This document shows, in pieces, positions 54,724-63,873 of a stretch of DNA of 64,000 nt. A program made the translations under genes and the position numbers. The stretch spans positions 310,001-374,000 of the forward strand of contig NZ_WWCL01000003.1 in NCBI RefSeq assembly GCF_009857835.1. The letters run 5' to 3'. The notes under the pieces are model-generated. The model saw only the letters and a list, made by a program, of their open reading frames with translations. It was not told where the DNA came from and did not search any database. Numbering within the stretch: position 1 is the first letter of the stretch; each line of letters starts with the position of its first letter. The DNA is from Duganella fentianensis. GTDB taxonomy: Bacteria > Pseudomonadota > Gammaproteobacteria > Burkholderiales > Burkholderiaceae_D.

Positions 54724-55626
54724 TCAGATTCTGCGGATGATTTTTTCGCCGAACAGGCCTTCCGGCCGTACCAGCAGGAACAGCAGGGCCAGCACGTACG
54801 GGAACCAGCCCTCGATGCCGCCGCCCACCAGCGGGCCGATATACACCTCGGCCATTTTTTCCGTGGCGCCGATAATCAGGCCGCCGACGATGGCGCCCGG
54901 CATGGAGGTAAAGCCGCCAAGGATCAGCACGGGCAGGGCTTTGAGTGCCACAAAGGTGAGGGCGAACTGCACGCCGTTACGGGCGCCCCACAGCATGCCG
55001 GCCACCAGTGCCACCAGACCGGCCACGGCCCACAGTACAGCCCAGATGCGCTGCAGCGGAATGCCGACGGCCAGTGCGGCCTGATGGTCGTCTGCCACGG
55101 CGCGCAGGGCGCGGCCCACTTTGGTCTGGGAAAACAGCAGGGCCAGTGAAGTGACCAGCAGCGCGCACACGCCGGCCGCCATGATGTCGAACTGGGAGAC
55201 GAGGATGTTGAACTTCTCCATCAGGTATTCGGACGGCACGTCTTCGATCGGCAGTTCCAGCTTGTGTACCTGCGCGCCCCACACCAGCTGGGCCAGACCT
55301 TCGATGAAGAAGGCCAGCCCGATGGTGGCCATGAACAGGGTGATTTCCGGCTGGTTGACCAGTGGACGCAGCACCATCCGTTCGATGGCGATGCCGAGGA
55401 TGATCATCACGACGATGGTGAGCGGCACGGCCAGCCACAGCGAAAAGCCGAACTGGTCGACCATGCCCACGCAGGTGAGGGCGGCGAAGAACACCATGGC
55501 GCCCTGGGCGAAGTTGAACACGCCGGAAGCCTTGTAGATCAGCACGAAGCCTATCGCCACCAGCGCATACATCACGCCGGACAGCAGGCCGCCGATCAGC
55601 ACTTCAAAGAAAAAATTCAGATTCAT
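54724..55626 (-). CDS. livH: Branched-chain-type ABC transporter permease LivH, second importer
   Basis: A 300-residue permease. GLLSGVMYALVAIGFVLIYK then NFAQGAMVFFAALTCVGMVD at the N-terminus is the LivH pattern, and VALKALPVLILGGFTSMPGAIVGG near 225-248 the later conserved loop. The ATG overlaps the livG stop (ATGA), so the two are coupled. It has about eight predicted membrane helices. Confidence 0.93.
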   Translation of the reverse strand: MNLNFFFEVLIGGLLSGVMYALVAIGFVLIYKASGVFNFAQGAMVFFAALTCVGMVDQFGFSLWLAVPLTIVVMIILGIAIERMVLRPLVNQPEITLFMATIGLAFFIEGLAQLVWGAQVHKLELPIEDVPSEYLMEKFNILVSQFDIMAAGVCALLVTSLALLFSQTKVGRALRAVADDHQAALAVGIPLQRIWAVLWAVAGLVALVAGMLWGARNGVQFALTFVALKALPVLILGGFTSMPGAIVGGLIIGATEKMAEVYIGPLVGGGIEGWFPYVLALLFLLVRPEGLFGEKIIRRI

Positions 55627-56477
55627 TCGGCCACCCCGAGGTAAGCATTGATCACATCCTGATTGGTGCGCACTTCGTCCGGTGTGCCGTCACCGATCTT
55701 CTTGCCGTAGTCGAGCACCACCACGCGGTCGGAGATATCCATCACCACGCCCATGTCATGTTCGATCAGCACGATGGTGGTGCCGAACTGGTCGTTCACA
55801 TCGAGGATGAAGCGGCACATGTCCTGCTTCTCTTCGACGTTCATACCGGCCATGGGTTCGTCCAGCAGCAGAATTTCCGGTTCGGCCGCCAGTGCGCGGC
55901 CCAGTTCCACGCGTTTCTGCAGGCCGTAAGGCAGACGGCCGACGGGGGTTTTGCGGATGGCCTGAATTTCGAGGAAATCGATGATTTCTTCCGCCTTGAC
56001 GCGGTGTTCGATTTCTTCGCGCCGTGCCGGGCCCCAGTACAGCGCCTGCATGAGGAAGTTCGACTTCATCTTGAGGTTACGGCCCGTCATGATGTTGTCG
56101 AGTACCGTCATGCCTTTGAACAGCGCGATATTCTGGAAGGTACGGGCGATGCCGGATTTGGCGGCCGCGTAGCAGTCCATATTCTTGCGGTGCTGGCCGC
56201 GGTAGATGATCTCGCCCTGCTGCGGGCGGTACACGCCGTTGATCACGTTCAGCATCGAGCTTTTACCGGCGCCGTTAGGGCCGATGATGGCGCGGATTTC
56301 GTGCTGCTTCACATTGAAGGAAATGTCGGTCAGCGCACGTACGCCGCCGAACGACAGCGAGATATTCTGCATATCGAGGATCACGGGGCCGATCTTGCGG
56401 CCGCCGCTGTCGTTTGCCAGTGCCGCCTCGAAGCGGTTGTCGGGTTCATTCATCAGCATGATGGCTTCCTTGGTCAT
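55623..56477 (-). CDS. livG: Branched-chain-type ABC transporter ATPase LivG, second importer
   Basis: A 284-residue ATPase. Walker A is IIGPNGAGKSSMLNVINGVY (about residues 64-83), LPYGLQKRVELGRALAAEPE is the LivG-type signature and LLLDEPMAGMNVEEKQ the Walker B region. An N-terminal extension (MTKEAIMLMNEPDNRFEAAL) precedes the usual start, so the Met at residue 7 or 9 could also be used. It lies 12 bases after the acyl-CoA synthetase gene and is coupled to livH. Confidence 0.92.
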   Translation of the reverse strand: MTKEAIMLMNEPDNRFEAALANDSGGRKIGPVILDMQNISLSFGGVRALTDISFNVKQHEIRAIIGPNGAGKSSMLNVINGVYRPQQGEIIYRGQHRKNMDCYAAAKSGIARTFQNIALFKGMTVLDNIMTGRNLKMKSNFLMQALYWGPARREEIEHRVKAEEIIDFLEIQAIRKTPVGRLPYGLQKRVELGRALAAEPEILLLDEPMAGMNVEEKQDMCRFILDVNDQFGTTIVLIEHDMGVVMDISDRVVVLDYGKKIGDGTPDEVRTNQDVINAYLGVAE

Positions 56478-56489
56478 GCGCGCTGGCGC

Positions 56490-58484
56490 TCAGGCTGCAG
56501 CCTGCACGGCCGGATAGGTTTTGCAGGCGTCGATCTTTAGATCGGCGGCCACCATGCCGGTGCGGCCGTCTTCGAATTTCACCTGCGTCTCGATGTATTG
56601 CGATGCCTTGCCTTCATACAGCGCGGCGATCAGCACGGCATATTTTTCGGCGATGAATTTGCGCCGTACTTTGCGCGTGCGGGTCAGTTCATCGTCGTCA
56701 GGATCGAGTTCCTTGTGCAGCACCAGATAGCGGTGTATCTGGGTGTCGCCCATCATAGGCTCGGCCGCCAGATCGGCATTGACCTGTTCGATACAGTCGC
56801 GGATCAGGCCATATACCTGCGGGTGCGCGGCCAGATCGGTGTAGCCGGAATAGGCGATGCTGCGCCGCTCGGCCCAGTTGCCCACGGCTTCCATGTCGAT
56901 GTTGATGAAGGCGCAGACCTGATCGCGCTGGTCGCCAAAGGCCACTGCCTCTTTGATGAAGGGGAAGAACTTGAGCTTGTTCTCGATGTAGTTGGGCGCG
57001 AACATGGCGCCGCTGTTCATCTTGCCCACATCGGCTGCGCGGTCGATGATTTTCAGATGCCCTTCGCTGTCGAACAGACCGGCATCGCCCGTATGGAAGT
57101 AGCCGTTGGCGTCGATCGCTTCGGCCGTTGCGTCAGGGCGCTTGAAGTAGCAGTCCATCAGCGTGGGCGATTTGACCAGCACTTCGCCGTTGTCAGCCAG
57201 TTTCACTTCCACACCCGGCGCGGGCAGGCCCACGCTGTCGAACTTGATGTGGCCATCGGGCTGCAGGCAGATGTAGGCGCAGGTTTCGGTGGAGCCGTAG
57301 AACTGCTTGAGGTTGACGCCTATCGAGCGATAGAAGCGGAACAGGTCGGGGCCGATGGCAGCACCGGCCGTGTAGGCGACGCGTACGCGCGACAGTCCCA
57401 GCACGTTTTTCAGCGGGCCATACACGAGAACCTGACCTAGCGCATACGCCATGCGGTCGCCGAACGCCACCGGTTTGCCGTCGAGGATGTCGGCACCCAC
57501 GTGGCGTGCTACCGCCATGAAGCGGTGGAATAGCTGGCGCTTGATGGCACCGGCGTCTTCCATCCGTATCATCACCGTGGTCAGCATGTTTTCGAATACG
57601 CGCGGCGGTGCAAAGTAGTAGGTGGGGCCGATTTCGCGCATATCCGTCATTACCGTGTCGCCCGATTCGGGACAGTTGACGGTAAAGCCGGCCGTCATGG
57701 CCTGCGCGAACGAGAACAGGCAGTCGCCCACCCATGCCATCGGCAGATAGGACAGGATGTCTTCCTGATCGGTGAGCTTTTCGAAGCCTACGCCGCCCGT
57801 GCCGGCCGCAATCAGGGCAGCGTGGGTCTGGCATACGCCTTTGGGTTTGCCGGTGGTGCCCGAGGTGTACAGGATGATGGCGTTGTCGCTGCCTTGGCCT
57901 TGCTGTACGGCGGCGTCGAAGGCGCCCGGATGCTGGCGGTCCCACTCGCGGCCCAGTGCCTGCAAGGCCGCAAAGGAAGTCAGCTCCGGCTGGCGGTAAT
58001 GGCGCATGCCGCGTTCATCGTCGTAGGCGATGTGGGCGATGTGCGGATACACGCTTTTCAGTTCCAGCAGCTTGTCCACCTGCTCCTGATCTTCCACGAT
58101 GGCGTAATGGATCTCGGCGTTTTCCAGCACATAGGCCATGTCGGCGGCTGGCGCGTCCTGATACAGCGGCACGGGCACGCCGCCCAGACATTGCGCGGCC
58201 AGCATGGACCAGTAGAGGCGGGGGCGGTTGTCGCCGATGATGGCCAGATTCATGCCGCGCTGGAAGCCGATGGCGGCCAGCCCGCAGGCGAGCGCGCGGA
58301 CTTCGTCCTGCACCTGCGCCCAGTTCCAGCTTTGCCAGATGCCCAGATATTTCTCGCGAAAGGCGGGGCGGGTGGGCCGGGTTTGCGCATGGGTTTGCAG
58401 CCAGCGCGGGAAAGTCGTGTTCTGTGCTTGCACCAGTGTCTCCTGTTGCGATGTGCTTGTATGGCAAACGGGCAGGTCGGTCAT
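56490..58484 (-). CDS. AMP-dependent acyl-CoA synthetase (long-chain type)
   Basis: A 664-residue adenylate-forming ligase. The AMP-binding motif IILYTSGTTGKPKGVCQTHA is near residues 208-227, GSTETCAYICLQPDG near 405-419 and the GYFHTGDAGLFDSEGHLKIIDRAADV block near 472-497. Length and pattern fit bacterial long-chain acyl-CoA synthetases (FadD15-like) rather than acetyl-CoA synthetase. It is first in the operon with a Liv importer and a PaaK-family ligase. A Crp/Fnr-type regulator gene is divergent, 111 bp away, and is the likely controller. Confidence 0.9.
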   Translation of the reverse strand: MTDLPVCHTSTSQQETLVQAQNTTFPRWLQTHAQTRPTRPAFREKYLGIWQSWNWAQVQDEVRALACGLAAIGFQRGMNLAIIGDNRPRLYWSMLAAQCLGGVPVPLYQDAPAADMAYVLENAEIHYAIVEDQEQVDKLLELKSVYPHIAHIAYDDERGMRHYRQPELTSFAALQALGREWDRQHPGAFDAAVQQGQGSDNAIILYTSGTTGKPKGVCQTHAALIAAGTGGVGFEKLTDQEDILSYLPMAWVGDCLFSFAQAMTAGFTVNCPESGDTVMTDMREIGPTYYFAPPRVFENMLTTVMIRMEDAGAIKRQLFHRFMAVARHVGADILDGKPVAFGDRMAYALGQVLVYGPLKNVLGLSRVRVAYTAGAAIGPDLFRFYRSIGVNLKQFYGSTETCAYICLQPDGHIKFDSVGLPAPGVEVKLADNGEVLVKSPTLMDCYFKRPDATAEAIDANGYFHTGDAGLFDSEGHLKIIDRAADVGKMNSGAMFAPNYIENKLKFFPFIKEAVAFGDQRDQVCAFINIDMEAVGNWAERRSIAYSGYTDLAAHPQVYGLIRDCIEQVNADLAAEPMMGDTQIHRYLVLHKELDPDDDELTRTRKVRRKFIAEKYAVLIAALYEGKASQYIETQVKFEDGRTGMVAADLKIDACKTYPAVQAAA

Positions 58485-58595
58485 GCCGCCTTTTTTTGTG
58501 CCTCAGCCTTTTTGTGTGATGATAGTAGCCTGATGACGGGCCAGAAGATGTCATTTCGACGACAATTGGCCGACTTTTCATGGTGCAAAGCAGCA

Positions 58596-59315
58596 ATGAC
58601 CGAACCGCGTATATCCATGCAGCAAGCCTTGCGCAGTGCCATCTGGGCGCAGCAGCTCACGCCCGAACAGATGGCGCGGGTGGAAGCGGATACCTTTGAA
58701 ACCTTTGTGCCTAAAGGCGGCTACGTGTGCCGCAAGGGCGAGATGGTGGAGAACTGGCTGGGCATCATGGACGGCATGGTGAAGATGACCAACTTCTCGG
58801 CCAATGGCAAAAGCGTGACCTTTTCCGGTGTGCCGCCCGGCGGCTGGTTTGGCGAAGGATCGTTGTTAAAACGCGAAATTCTCAAATACGATGCCATCGC
58901 GTTGCGCGATAGCCGCATCTTGCGCATGCCCATAGACACTTTTCATTGGCTGCTGGAATCAAGTTTGCCGTTCACGCGCTTTTTGCTGATGCAGCTGAAT
59001 GAGCGTCTGGGTCAATTTATCGGCATGGTGGAAAACGACCGCCTGCTCGATCCCGATACGCGGGTGGCGCGCTGCCTCGGTTCCATGTTCAATTCCCATC
59101 TGTTTCCGGGGCTGGATCCGGGGCCCGATAAGCTGATCCAGATCTCGCAGGAAGAGCTGGGCCTGCTGTCGGGCGCGTCGCGCCAGCGCGCCAATCAGGC
59201 GCTGCAACTGCTGGAAAAACAGGGCCTGCTGCGGCTCGATTACGGCGGCATCTGCATCCTCGATCTGGAAGGGCTGCGCCGCTATCAGGCCGACAGCAGC
59301 GCGGCGACACGCTAA
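58596..59315 (+). CDS. Crp/Fnr-family transcriptional regulator
   Basis: A 239-residue regulator. A cyclic-nucleotide-binding-type beta roll occupies about residues 30-130 (GGYVCRKGEMVENWLGIMDG, PGGWFGEGSLLK), then a dimer helix, and the C-terminal winged helix (ISQEELGLLSGASRQRANQALQLLEKQGLL, about 186-215). The ligand is not known; no Fnr-type Cys cluster is visible at the N-terminus. ATG 58596 is preferred; ATG 58533 and 58548 are possible alternatives. It is divergent from the acyl-CoA synthetase operon, which it probably regulates. Confidence 0.88.
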   Translation: MTEPRISMQQALRSAIWAQQLTPEQMARVEADTFETFVPKGGYVCRKGEMVENWLGIMDGMVKMTNFSANGKSVTFSGVPPGGWFGEGSLLKREILKYDAIALRDSRILRMPIDTFHWLLESSLPFTRFLLMQLNERLGQFIGMVENDRLLDPDTRVARCLGSMFNSHLFPGLDPGPDKLIQISQEELGLLSGASRQRANQALQLLEKQGLLRLDYGGICILDLEGLRRYQADSSAATR

Positions 59316-59462
59316 CGCAGCAGCGTTTTAGTCAGCATGCCCGGGCGCGCGTGGCGCGCGTGGCGTGCGCCGCCGCAGTCTGGCTGCCGCAGCGGCGGGC
59401 AATCGCGGTATGATTGCAGACAGCAAGGCCGCAGCTGCGGCGCACCGGATAACGAAACACCC

Positions 59463-61277
59463 ATGCCTACAACTCATACCGCTACCATCGTCGAGCGCAT
59501 CGCGCGCTTGCGCGAGGCCATGCATCAGCAGCAGATCGATGCGCTGATGGTTCCTTCTGCCGATCCCCACCTGTCCGAATATCTGCCCAGCCGCTGGCAG
59601 GGGCGCGAATGGCTGTCCGGTTTTACCGGCTCGGTCGGCACCCTGATCGTCACGCCGCAGTTTGCCGGCATCTGGACCGATGCTCGCTACTGGACTCAGG
59701 CCGAGCAGCAGCTGGCCGGTACCGGCATCAGCCTGATGAAGCTGACCTCGGGCGCCAGCGTGCAGTATGTGGACTGGCTGGCCGCCACCATGCAGCCCGG
59801 CCAGACGGTGGCGGTGGATGGCAATGTGCTGGGGCTGGCCATCGGTCGCCAGCTGGCACTGGCCCTGCAGGCCAAAGATGTGACGCTGCGTACCGAGCTC
59901 GATCTGCTGCAGCAGGTGTGGCAGGAGCGCCCCGCCATGCCGCTGGCGCCCGTGTTCGAACACCTGCCGCCGTATGCCACGCAAAGCCGTGCCGACAAAC
60001 TGGCTCAGGTGCGCGCGGCCATGCAGCAGTTAGGCGCACGTTTGCACCTGATTTCGGCGCTCGACGATATCGCCTATCTGTTCAACCTGCGCGGCAGCGA
60101 TATCTCGTACAACCCCGTATTCCTTGCCCATGCCCTGATCGAACAGGAGCAGGCCACGCTGTTTGTCACGGCCGGCAAAATCGACGCTGCCCTGAATGCT
60201 GCGCTGGCGGCCGATGGCGTCAGAGTGGTGGCCTACGACACGCTGGCCGCGCGGCTCGGCCAACTGCCGGCCGATAGCACGCTGCTGATCGATCCGCGCC
60301 GCATCAGCTACGGCACGCGCCAGTGGATACCGGTCCGCGTGCACGTGATCGATGCCATCAACCCCGCTATCTTCGCCAAATCGCGCAAGAGCGAAGCGGA
60401 TCTGGTGCATGTGCGCGCTGCCATGGAACAGGATGGCGCCGCCCTGTGCGAATTCTTCTGCTGGCTGGAACAGACGCTGGCCGATAGCGCTCGTGCGCCG
60501 CTGACGGAACTCGATATCGACCGTGAAATTACGGCTGCGCGCGCGCGCCGTCCCGGTTTTATCAGCCCCAGTTTTTCTACCATTGCCGGCTTCCGCGCCA
60601 ATGGCGCCAGCATGCATTACCGCGCCACGCCTGAGCACCATGCGGTGATCGAAGGCGATGGCCTGCTGCTGATCGATTCGGGCGGCCAGTATCTGGGCGG
60701 GACTACCGACATCACGCGGGTGGTGCCGGTGGGGGCGATTACGGCGCAGCAGCAGCGCGATTTCACGCTGGTGCTGAAAGGGATGATGGCACTGTCGGCC
60801 ACGCGCTTCCCGCGTGGCTGCAAGTCGCCCATGCTCGATGCCATCGCCCGTGCACCGCTGTGGGCGGCCGGTCTGGACTTCGGCCATGGCACAGGCCACG
60901 GCGTGGGCTATTTCCTTAACGTGCACGAAGGGCCGCAGTCGATTTCGCCATCGGCCATGCCGGAACCGCATACGGCCATGGAAGCGGGCATGATTACTTC
61001 CATCGAACCGGGTCTGTACCGCACCGGCCAGTGGGGCATACGGATAGAGAATCTGGTGCACAACCGGCCTGCCGGCCAGACCGAGTTCGGCGACTTCCTC
61101 GAATTCGAGACGCTGACGCTATGCCCTATCGATACGCGCTGTGTGGAACTGGCGCTGCTGCGCGAGTACGAGCGTGCGTGGCTGAATAACTACCACGCTA
61201 CCGTGCGTGCCCGTCTGGCGCCGCTGCTGTCCGGCCCTGCGCTGGCATGGCTGGAACAGCGCACGGAGGCCGTATGA
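59463..61277 (+). CDS. pepP: Xaa-Pro aminopeptidase (M24B family)
   Basis: A 604-residue aminopeptidase that removes N-terminal residues before proline. The C-terminal pita-bread core has the metal ligands DSGGQYLGGTTDITRVV (two Asp), GHGTGHGVGYFLNVHEGP (His), MITSIEPGLY (Glu) and the later Glu in IRIENLVHN. The creatinase-type N-terminal domains make it a long (about 600-residue) aminopeptidase P of the eukaryotic XPNPEP1 type. The frame is open upstream to 59337, but the N-terminus aligns with ATG 59463. The stop overlaps the next gene's ATG. Confidence 0.93.
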   Translation: MPTTHTATIVERIARLREAMHQQQIDALMVPSADPHLSEYLPSRWQGREWLSGFTGSVGTLIVTPQFAGIWTDARYWTQAEQQLAGTGISLMKLTSGASVQYVDWLAATMQPGQTVAVDGNVLGLAIGRQLALALQAKDVTLRTELDLLQQVWQERPAMPLAPVFEHLPPYATQSRADKLAQVRAAMQQLGARLHLISALDDIAYLFNLRGSDISYNPVFLAHALIEQEQATLFVTAGKIDAALNAALAADGVRVVAYDTLAARLGQLPADSTLLIDPRRISYGTRQWIPVRVHVIDAINPAIFAKSRKSEADLVHVRAAMEQDGAALCEFFCWLEQTLADSARAPLTELDIDREITAARARRPGFISPSFSTIAGFRANGASMHYRATPEHHAVIEGDGLLLIDSGGQYLGGTTDITRVVPVGAITAQQQRDFTLVLKGMMALSATRFPRGCKSPMLDAIARAPLWAAGLDFGHGTGHGVGYFLNVHEGPQSISPSAMPEPHTAMEAGMITSIEPGLYRTGQWGIRIENLVHNRPAGQTEFGDFLEFETLTLCPIDTRCVELALLREYERAWLNNYHATVRARLAPLLSGPALAWLEQRTEAV

Positions 61278-61531
61278 GCGGCCGCGCCACCCGCGCCACG
61301 GCTGCCGTGGACCGTCTGAAAAAACGCAGCGGCAATAACCGCTATTCCATGTCGCGCACCGGCAGCGGCCACTACTTCCTCAGCGAGGGCGCGGGCGAAC
61401 CGCCGCTGTGCGCGCCGCTGGAACTCGACGATTTCGTCGCCTTCGTGAACGGCATTGCCCCGGCTGCGCCCAAGCGGGTCAGCAAACTCGACGTCGCCTT
61501 CGAAAAACAATTAGTCAAAAAAGCGCCTTAA
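61274..61531 (+). CDS. Small protein of unknown function, coupled to pepP
   Basis: An 85-residue protein I do not recognise. The N-terminus is Arg/Ala-rich (MSGRATRATAAVDRLKKRSG), the middle MSRTGSGHYFLSEGAGEPPL looks folded, and the C-terminus is Lys-rich. ATG 61274 overlaps the pepP TGA (ATGA), which supports real translation. It has no membrane helix and no Cys cluster. Confidence 0.72.
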   Translation: MSGRATRATAAVDRLKKRSGNNRYSMSRTGSGHYFLSEGAGEPPLCAPLELDDFVAFVNGIAPAAPKRVSKLDVAFEKQLVKKAP

Positions 61532-61552
61532 GCGCACGGAAAGGTGGTTCCC

Positions 61553-62299
61553 ATGCCCTCCATCGATATACTGTTTGCCTACTGGTCGCACAAGGAGCTG
61601 GCCACCAATGCGGTGATTCTGATGAATCTGATCGGCGCCCTGCTACTGGGCCTGCTGGTCGGCTACGAGCGCTCCTACCATGGCCGCGCGGCCGGTATGC
61701 GTACCTATGGGCTGGTGTGCATGGCATCGGCCGCGCTGACCGTGATCGGCGGCTATCCGGCCGACTGGTTCGGCGGCCATGGCACGGCCACGCTGGCAGT
61801 GTCCGACCCTACCCGTATCGTGCAGGGCATCGTCACCGGCATCGGCTTCCTCGGTGCCGGCGTGATCATGCGCGAAGGCTTCAACATCAGCGGCCTGACC
61901 ACGGCCGCATCGATCTGGGCCTCGTCCGTGATCGGTGTGATGGTGGGCATAGGCTTCTATCTGGGTGCCATGGGGCTGGCCATGCTGTGCGCCGGCGCCA
62001 TGATCTTCCTGACCAAGGTGGAAGCCTGGCTGCCGTCGCGCCATGCGATTGCCATCACCATGCGCTTCAAGCAGGGCTTTATGCCGCAGGAGAAAGCCCT
62101 GCGTGCCATGGCGCTGCAGCGCGGCTATGAAATCGCTGGCGGTTCGCTGATGATCAGCGGCGAGAGCGGTACGCAGGAATGGCGCTTTGTGGCGATAGCC
62201 CTGAGCAAGCGTAGTGGCGCGCCGCTGGCCACGCTGTCGGCGGAACTGGCCGTATTCGAAGGCATCGATAGCTTCCAGCTGTCGCACGCCCGTAACTAG
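61553..62299 (+). CDS. MgtC/SapB family membrane protein
   Basis: A 248-residue protein. LIGALLLGLLVGYERSYHGR near residues 24-43 and AGMRTYGLVCMASAALTVIGG are the MgtC signature; ISGLTTAASIWASSVIGVMVG and GAGVIMREGFN complete the membrane part (four or five helices). The C-terminal third is soluble (ACT-like). MgtC aids growth at low Mg2+ and in acid and can bind the F1F0 ATPase in Salmonella; here the role is inferred. GGAAAGG precedes ATG 61553; GTG 61544 is a less likely alternative. Confidence 0.9.
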   Translation: MPSIDILFAYWSHKELATNAVILMNLIGALLLGLLVGYERSYHGRAAGMRTYGLVCMASAALTVIGGYPADWFGGHGTATLAVSDPTRIVQGIVTGIGFLGAGVIMREGFNISGLTTAASIWASSVIGVMVGIGFYLGAMGLAMLCAGAMIFLTKVEAWLPSRHAIAITMRFKQGFMPQEKALRAMALQRGYEIAGGSLMISGESGTQEWRFVAIALSKRSGAPLATLSAELAVFEGIDSFQLSHARN

Positions 62300-62319
62300 A
62301 GCCGTACCGTAGCGCAGCC

Positions 62320-63156
62320 ATGACGACCTTTACTCTGATAGGTGCGGGCCATGTGGGCCGCGTGCTGGGCCGGCTGCTGGTAGCGCAGGCTGGCTGGCAG
62401 TTGCAGCAGGTGCTGACCCGCTCGGCCGCGTCGGCCGCACAGGCGGTGGAGTTTATCGGTAGCGGCAGCGCGATAGACACTTACGCAGCGCTGGCGCCAG
62501 CCCAGGTGTTCATACTGGCCGTGGGCGACGACCAGATCGTGCCAGCCAGTGAAGCGCTGGCGCAGGCCGTGCCGCTGGCCGGCAGCGTGGTATTCCATTG
62601 CAGCGGCGCGCTGGCCTCGGACCGCCTGCAGGCTGTGCGCGCGGCCGGTGGCGCCGTCGCCAGCGTCCACCCGATCCGCAGCTTTGCCGACCCGCAGGCC
62701 GTGGCGCAGGCCTTTGCCGGTACTTATTGCGGCATGGAAGGCGATGCCGCAGCGCTGGCTGTGCTCACGCCGGCGCTGCAAGCCATAGGCGCCCAGCCTG
62801 TGCCCATCGATGCGGCAGCCAAAACCGTGTATCACGCTGCTGCCGTGTTTGCCAGTAACTATCTGGTGACGGTGCTCGATGCAGCGCTGCGCGCCTATCA
62901 GGCGGCCGGCATACCGGAAGCAGTGGCGCGCCAGCTGGTGCAGCCGCTGGCCAGCGAATCGATGGCGAATGTGTTACGGCTCGGTGCGGCCACGGCCCTG
63001 AGCGGGCCTATCGCAAGGGGGGATATGGCAACTGTCGAGCGTCAACTCCAGGCGGTCAGCGCCTGGGATGGGCCCAGTGGTGATCTGTATCAGGCTTTGA
63101 TCGCCCCTACCAGTGCGTTGGCGCAGCGTAAAAAAGCCGCTGCAGGGGGCGAGTGA
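62320..63156 (+). CDS. Rossmann-fold DUF2520 protein (F420/NADP oxidoreductase-like)
   Basis: A 278-residue protein. The N-terminal MTTFTLIGAGHVGRVLGRLL is an NAD(P)-binding fold, followed by FILAVGDDQIVPASEAL, HCSGALASDRL and the C-terminal helical DUF2520 domain (KTVYHAAAVFASNYLVTVLD, LSGPIARGDMATVERQL). Family members resemble ketopantoate-reductase-like and F420-dependent enzymes, but no substrate is established. It starts 20 bases after the MgtC-type gene. Confidence 0.9.
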   Translation: MTTFTLIGAGHVGRVLGRLLVAQAGWQLQQVLTRSAASAAQAVEFIGSGSAIDTYAALAPAQVFILAVGDDQIVPASEALAQAVPLAGSVVFHCSGALASDRLQAVRAAGGAVASVHPIRSFADPQAVAQAFAGTYCGMEGDAAALAVLTPALQAIGAQPVPIDAAAKTVYHAAAVFASNYLVTVLDAALRAYQAAGIPEAVARQLVQPLASESMANVLRLGAATALSGPIARGDMATVERQLQAVSAWDGPSGDLYQALIAPTSALAQRKKAAAGGE

Positions 63157-63400
63157 TGCCTACTTACCACTGCCAGCCTGATCTTCTTGCAAATCAGTAC
63201 TGAGCGGGTATATTTGTGATTGAGACCTGTACTGTCCCGGACAAGTTTAGCTGACAACTTTGCAGTTTTATTGGTACGAATTCACAAATAAGTGGCCGGA
63301 TTAGTCGACAAATCCAGTAATTAGCAATAAGCTTGTCTCTTGGAATGTTTTCTTACAGAATCAATATTTGAGCCGGCGCGCCGAGGATAGGGGTTAGATC

Positions 63401-63763
63401 ATGTTATTTCTGAAAAGTACCACCGTGACAAAAGCGCCAGGAATTTATGACGTGGATATCGCTGCCAAACCACCGGGCAAGACCTTCGGCGTGTTTATGG
63501 CAACTGACCCCGACAATCCGCCGGCCGATGTGCTGGCAGCGCTGGCAGCCATGGGCTTCAAGAATACCTACAGCGGCGGCTACACCCACAAAGATCGTGG
63601 CAAGGTACTGGATCTGCATTTCCAGAAAGATGGCACCGACCTGTTCCAGGGCTGGAAAGCGGAAGAAATGGAAGCCAATATGGCGGCCATTACCGCGCTG
63701 TTCAGCGGCATCGGCATCACCATCACGCCACGCGTGATGAGCCTGGCAGAAGCCTACGCCTGA
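63401..63763 (+). CDS. Orphan 120-residue protein
   Basis: A 120-residue protein I do not recognise. N-terminal residues LFLKSTTVTKAPGIYDVDIA precede FGVFMATDPDNPPADVLAAL, and the C-terminus is FSGIGITITPRVMSLAEAYA. It has no signal, helix or metal motif and is probably cytoplasmic. GGGGTTAGATC before the ATG gives a weak ribosome site. It is flanked by a 244-bp gap upstream and a strong terminator (63786-63822) downstream, so it is a single-gene unit. Confidence 0.7.
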   Translation: MLFLKSTTVTKAPGIYDVDIAAKPPGKTFGVFMATDPDNPPADVLAALAAMGFKNTYSGGYTHKDRGKVLDLHFQKDGTDLFQGWKAEEMEANMAAITALFSGIGITITPRVMSLAEAYA

Positions 63764-63785
63764 GTTACGCCAGCATCTCACATAG

Positions 63786-63822
63786 AATACGGCGAGCCGT
63801 TCTGGCTCGCCGTATTTTTTTC
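63786..63822 (+). terminator. Rho-independent terminator of the orphan gene
   Basis: Perfect 13-bp stem AATACGGCGAGCC/GGCTCGCCGTATT (63786-63798 with 63804-63816), 5-base loop, then a T run. Confidence 0.95.
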
Positions 63823-63873
63823 TGCTGGCGTGCACGCGCGCGGCCCGGGCTCTGAACGGCTATCATCACGCTC

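Noticed and set aside
57822..58595. The long upstream extension of the Crp/Fnr frame across the acyl-CoA synthetase gene.
   Set aside because: It overlaps the divergent gene and promoter; the regulator family starts near 58596.
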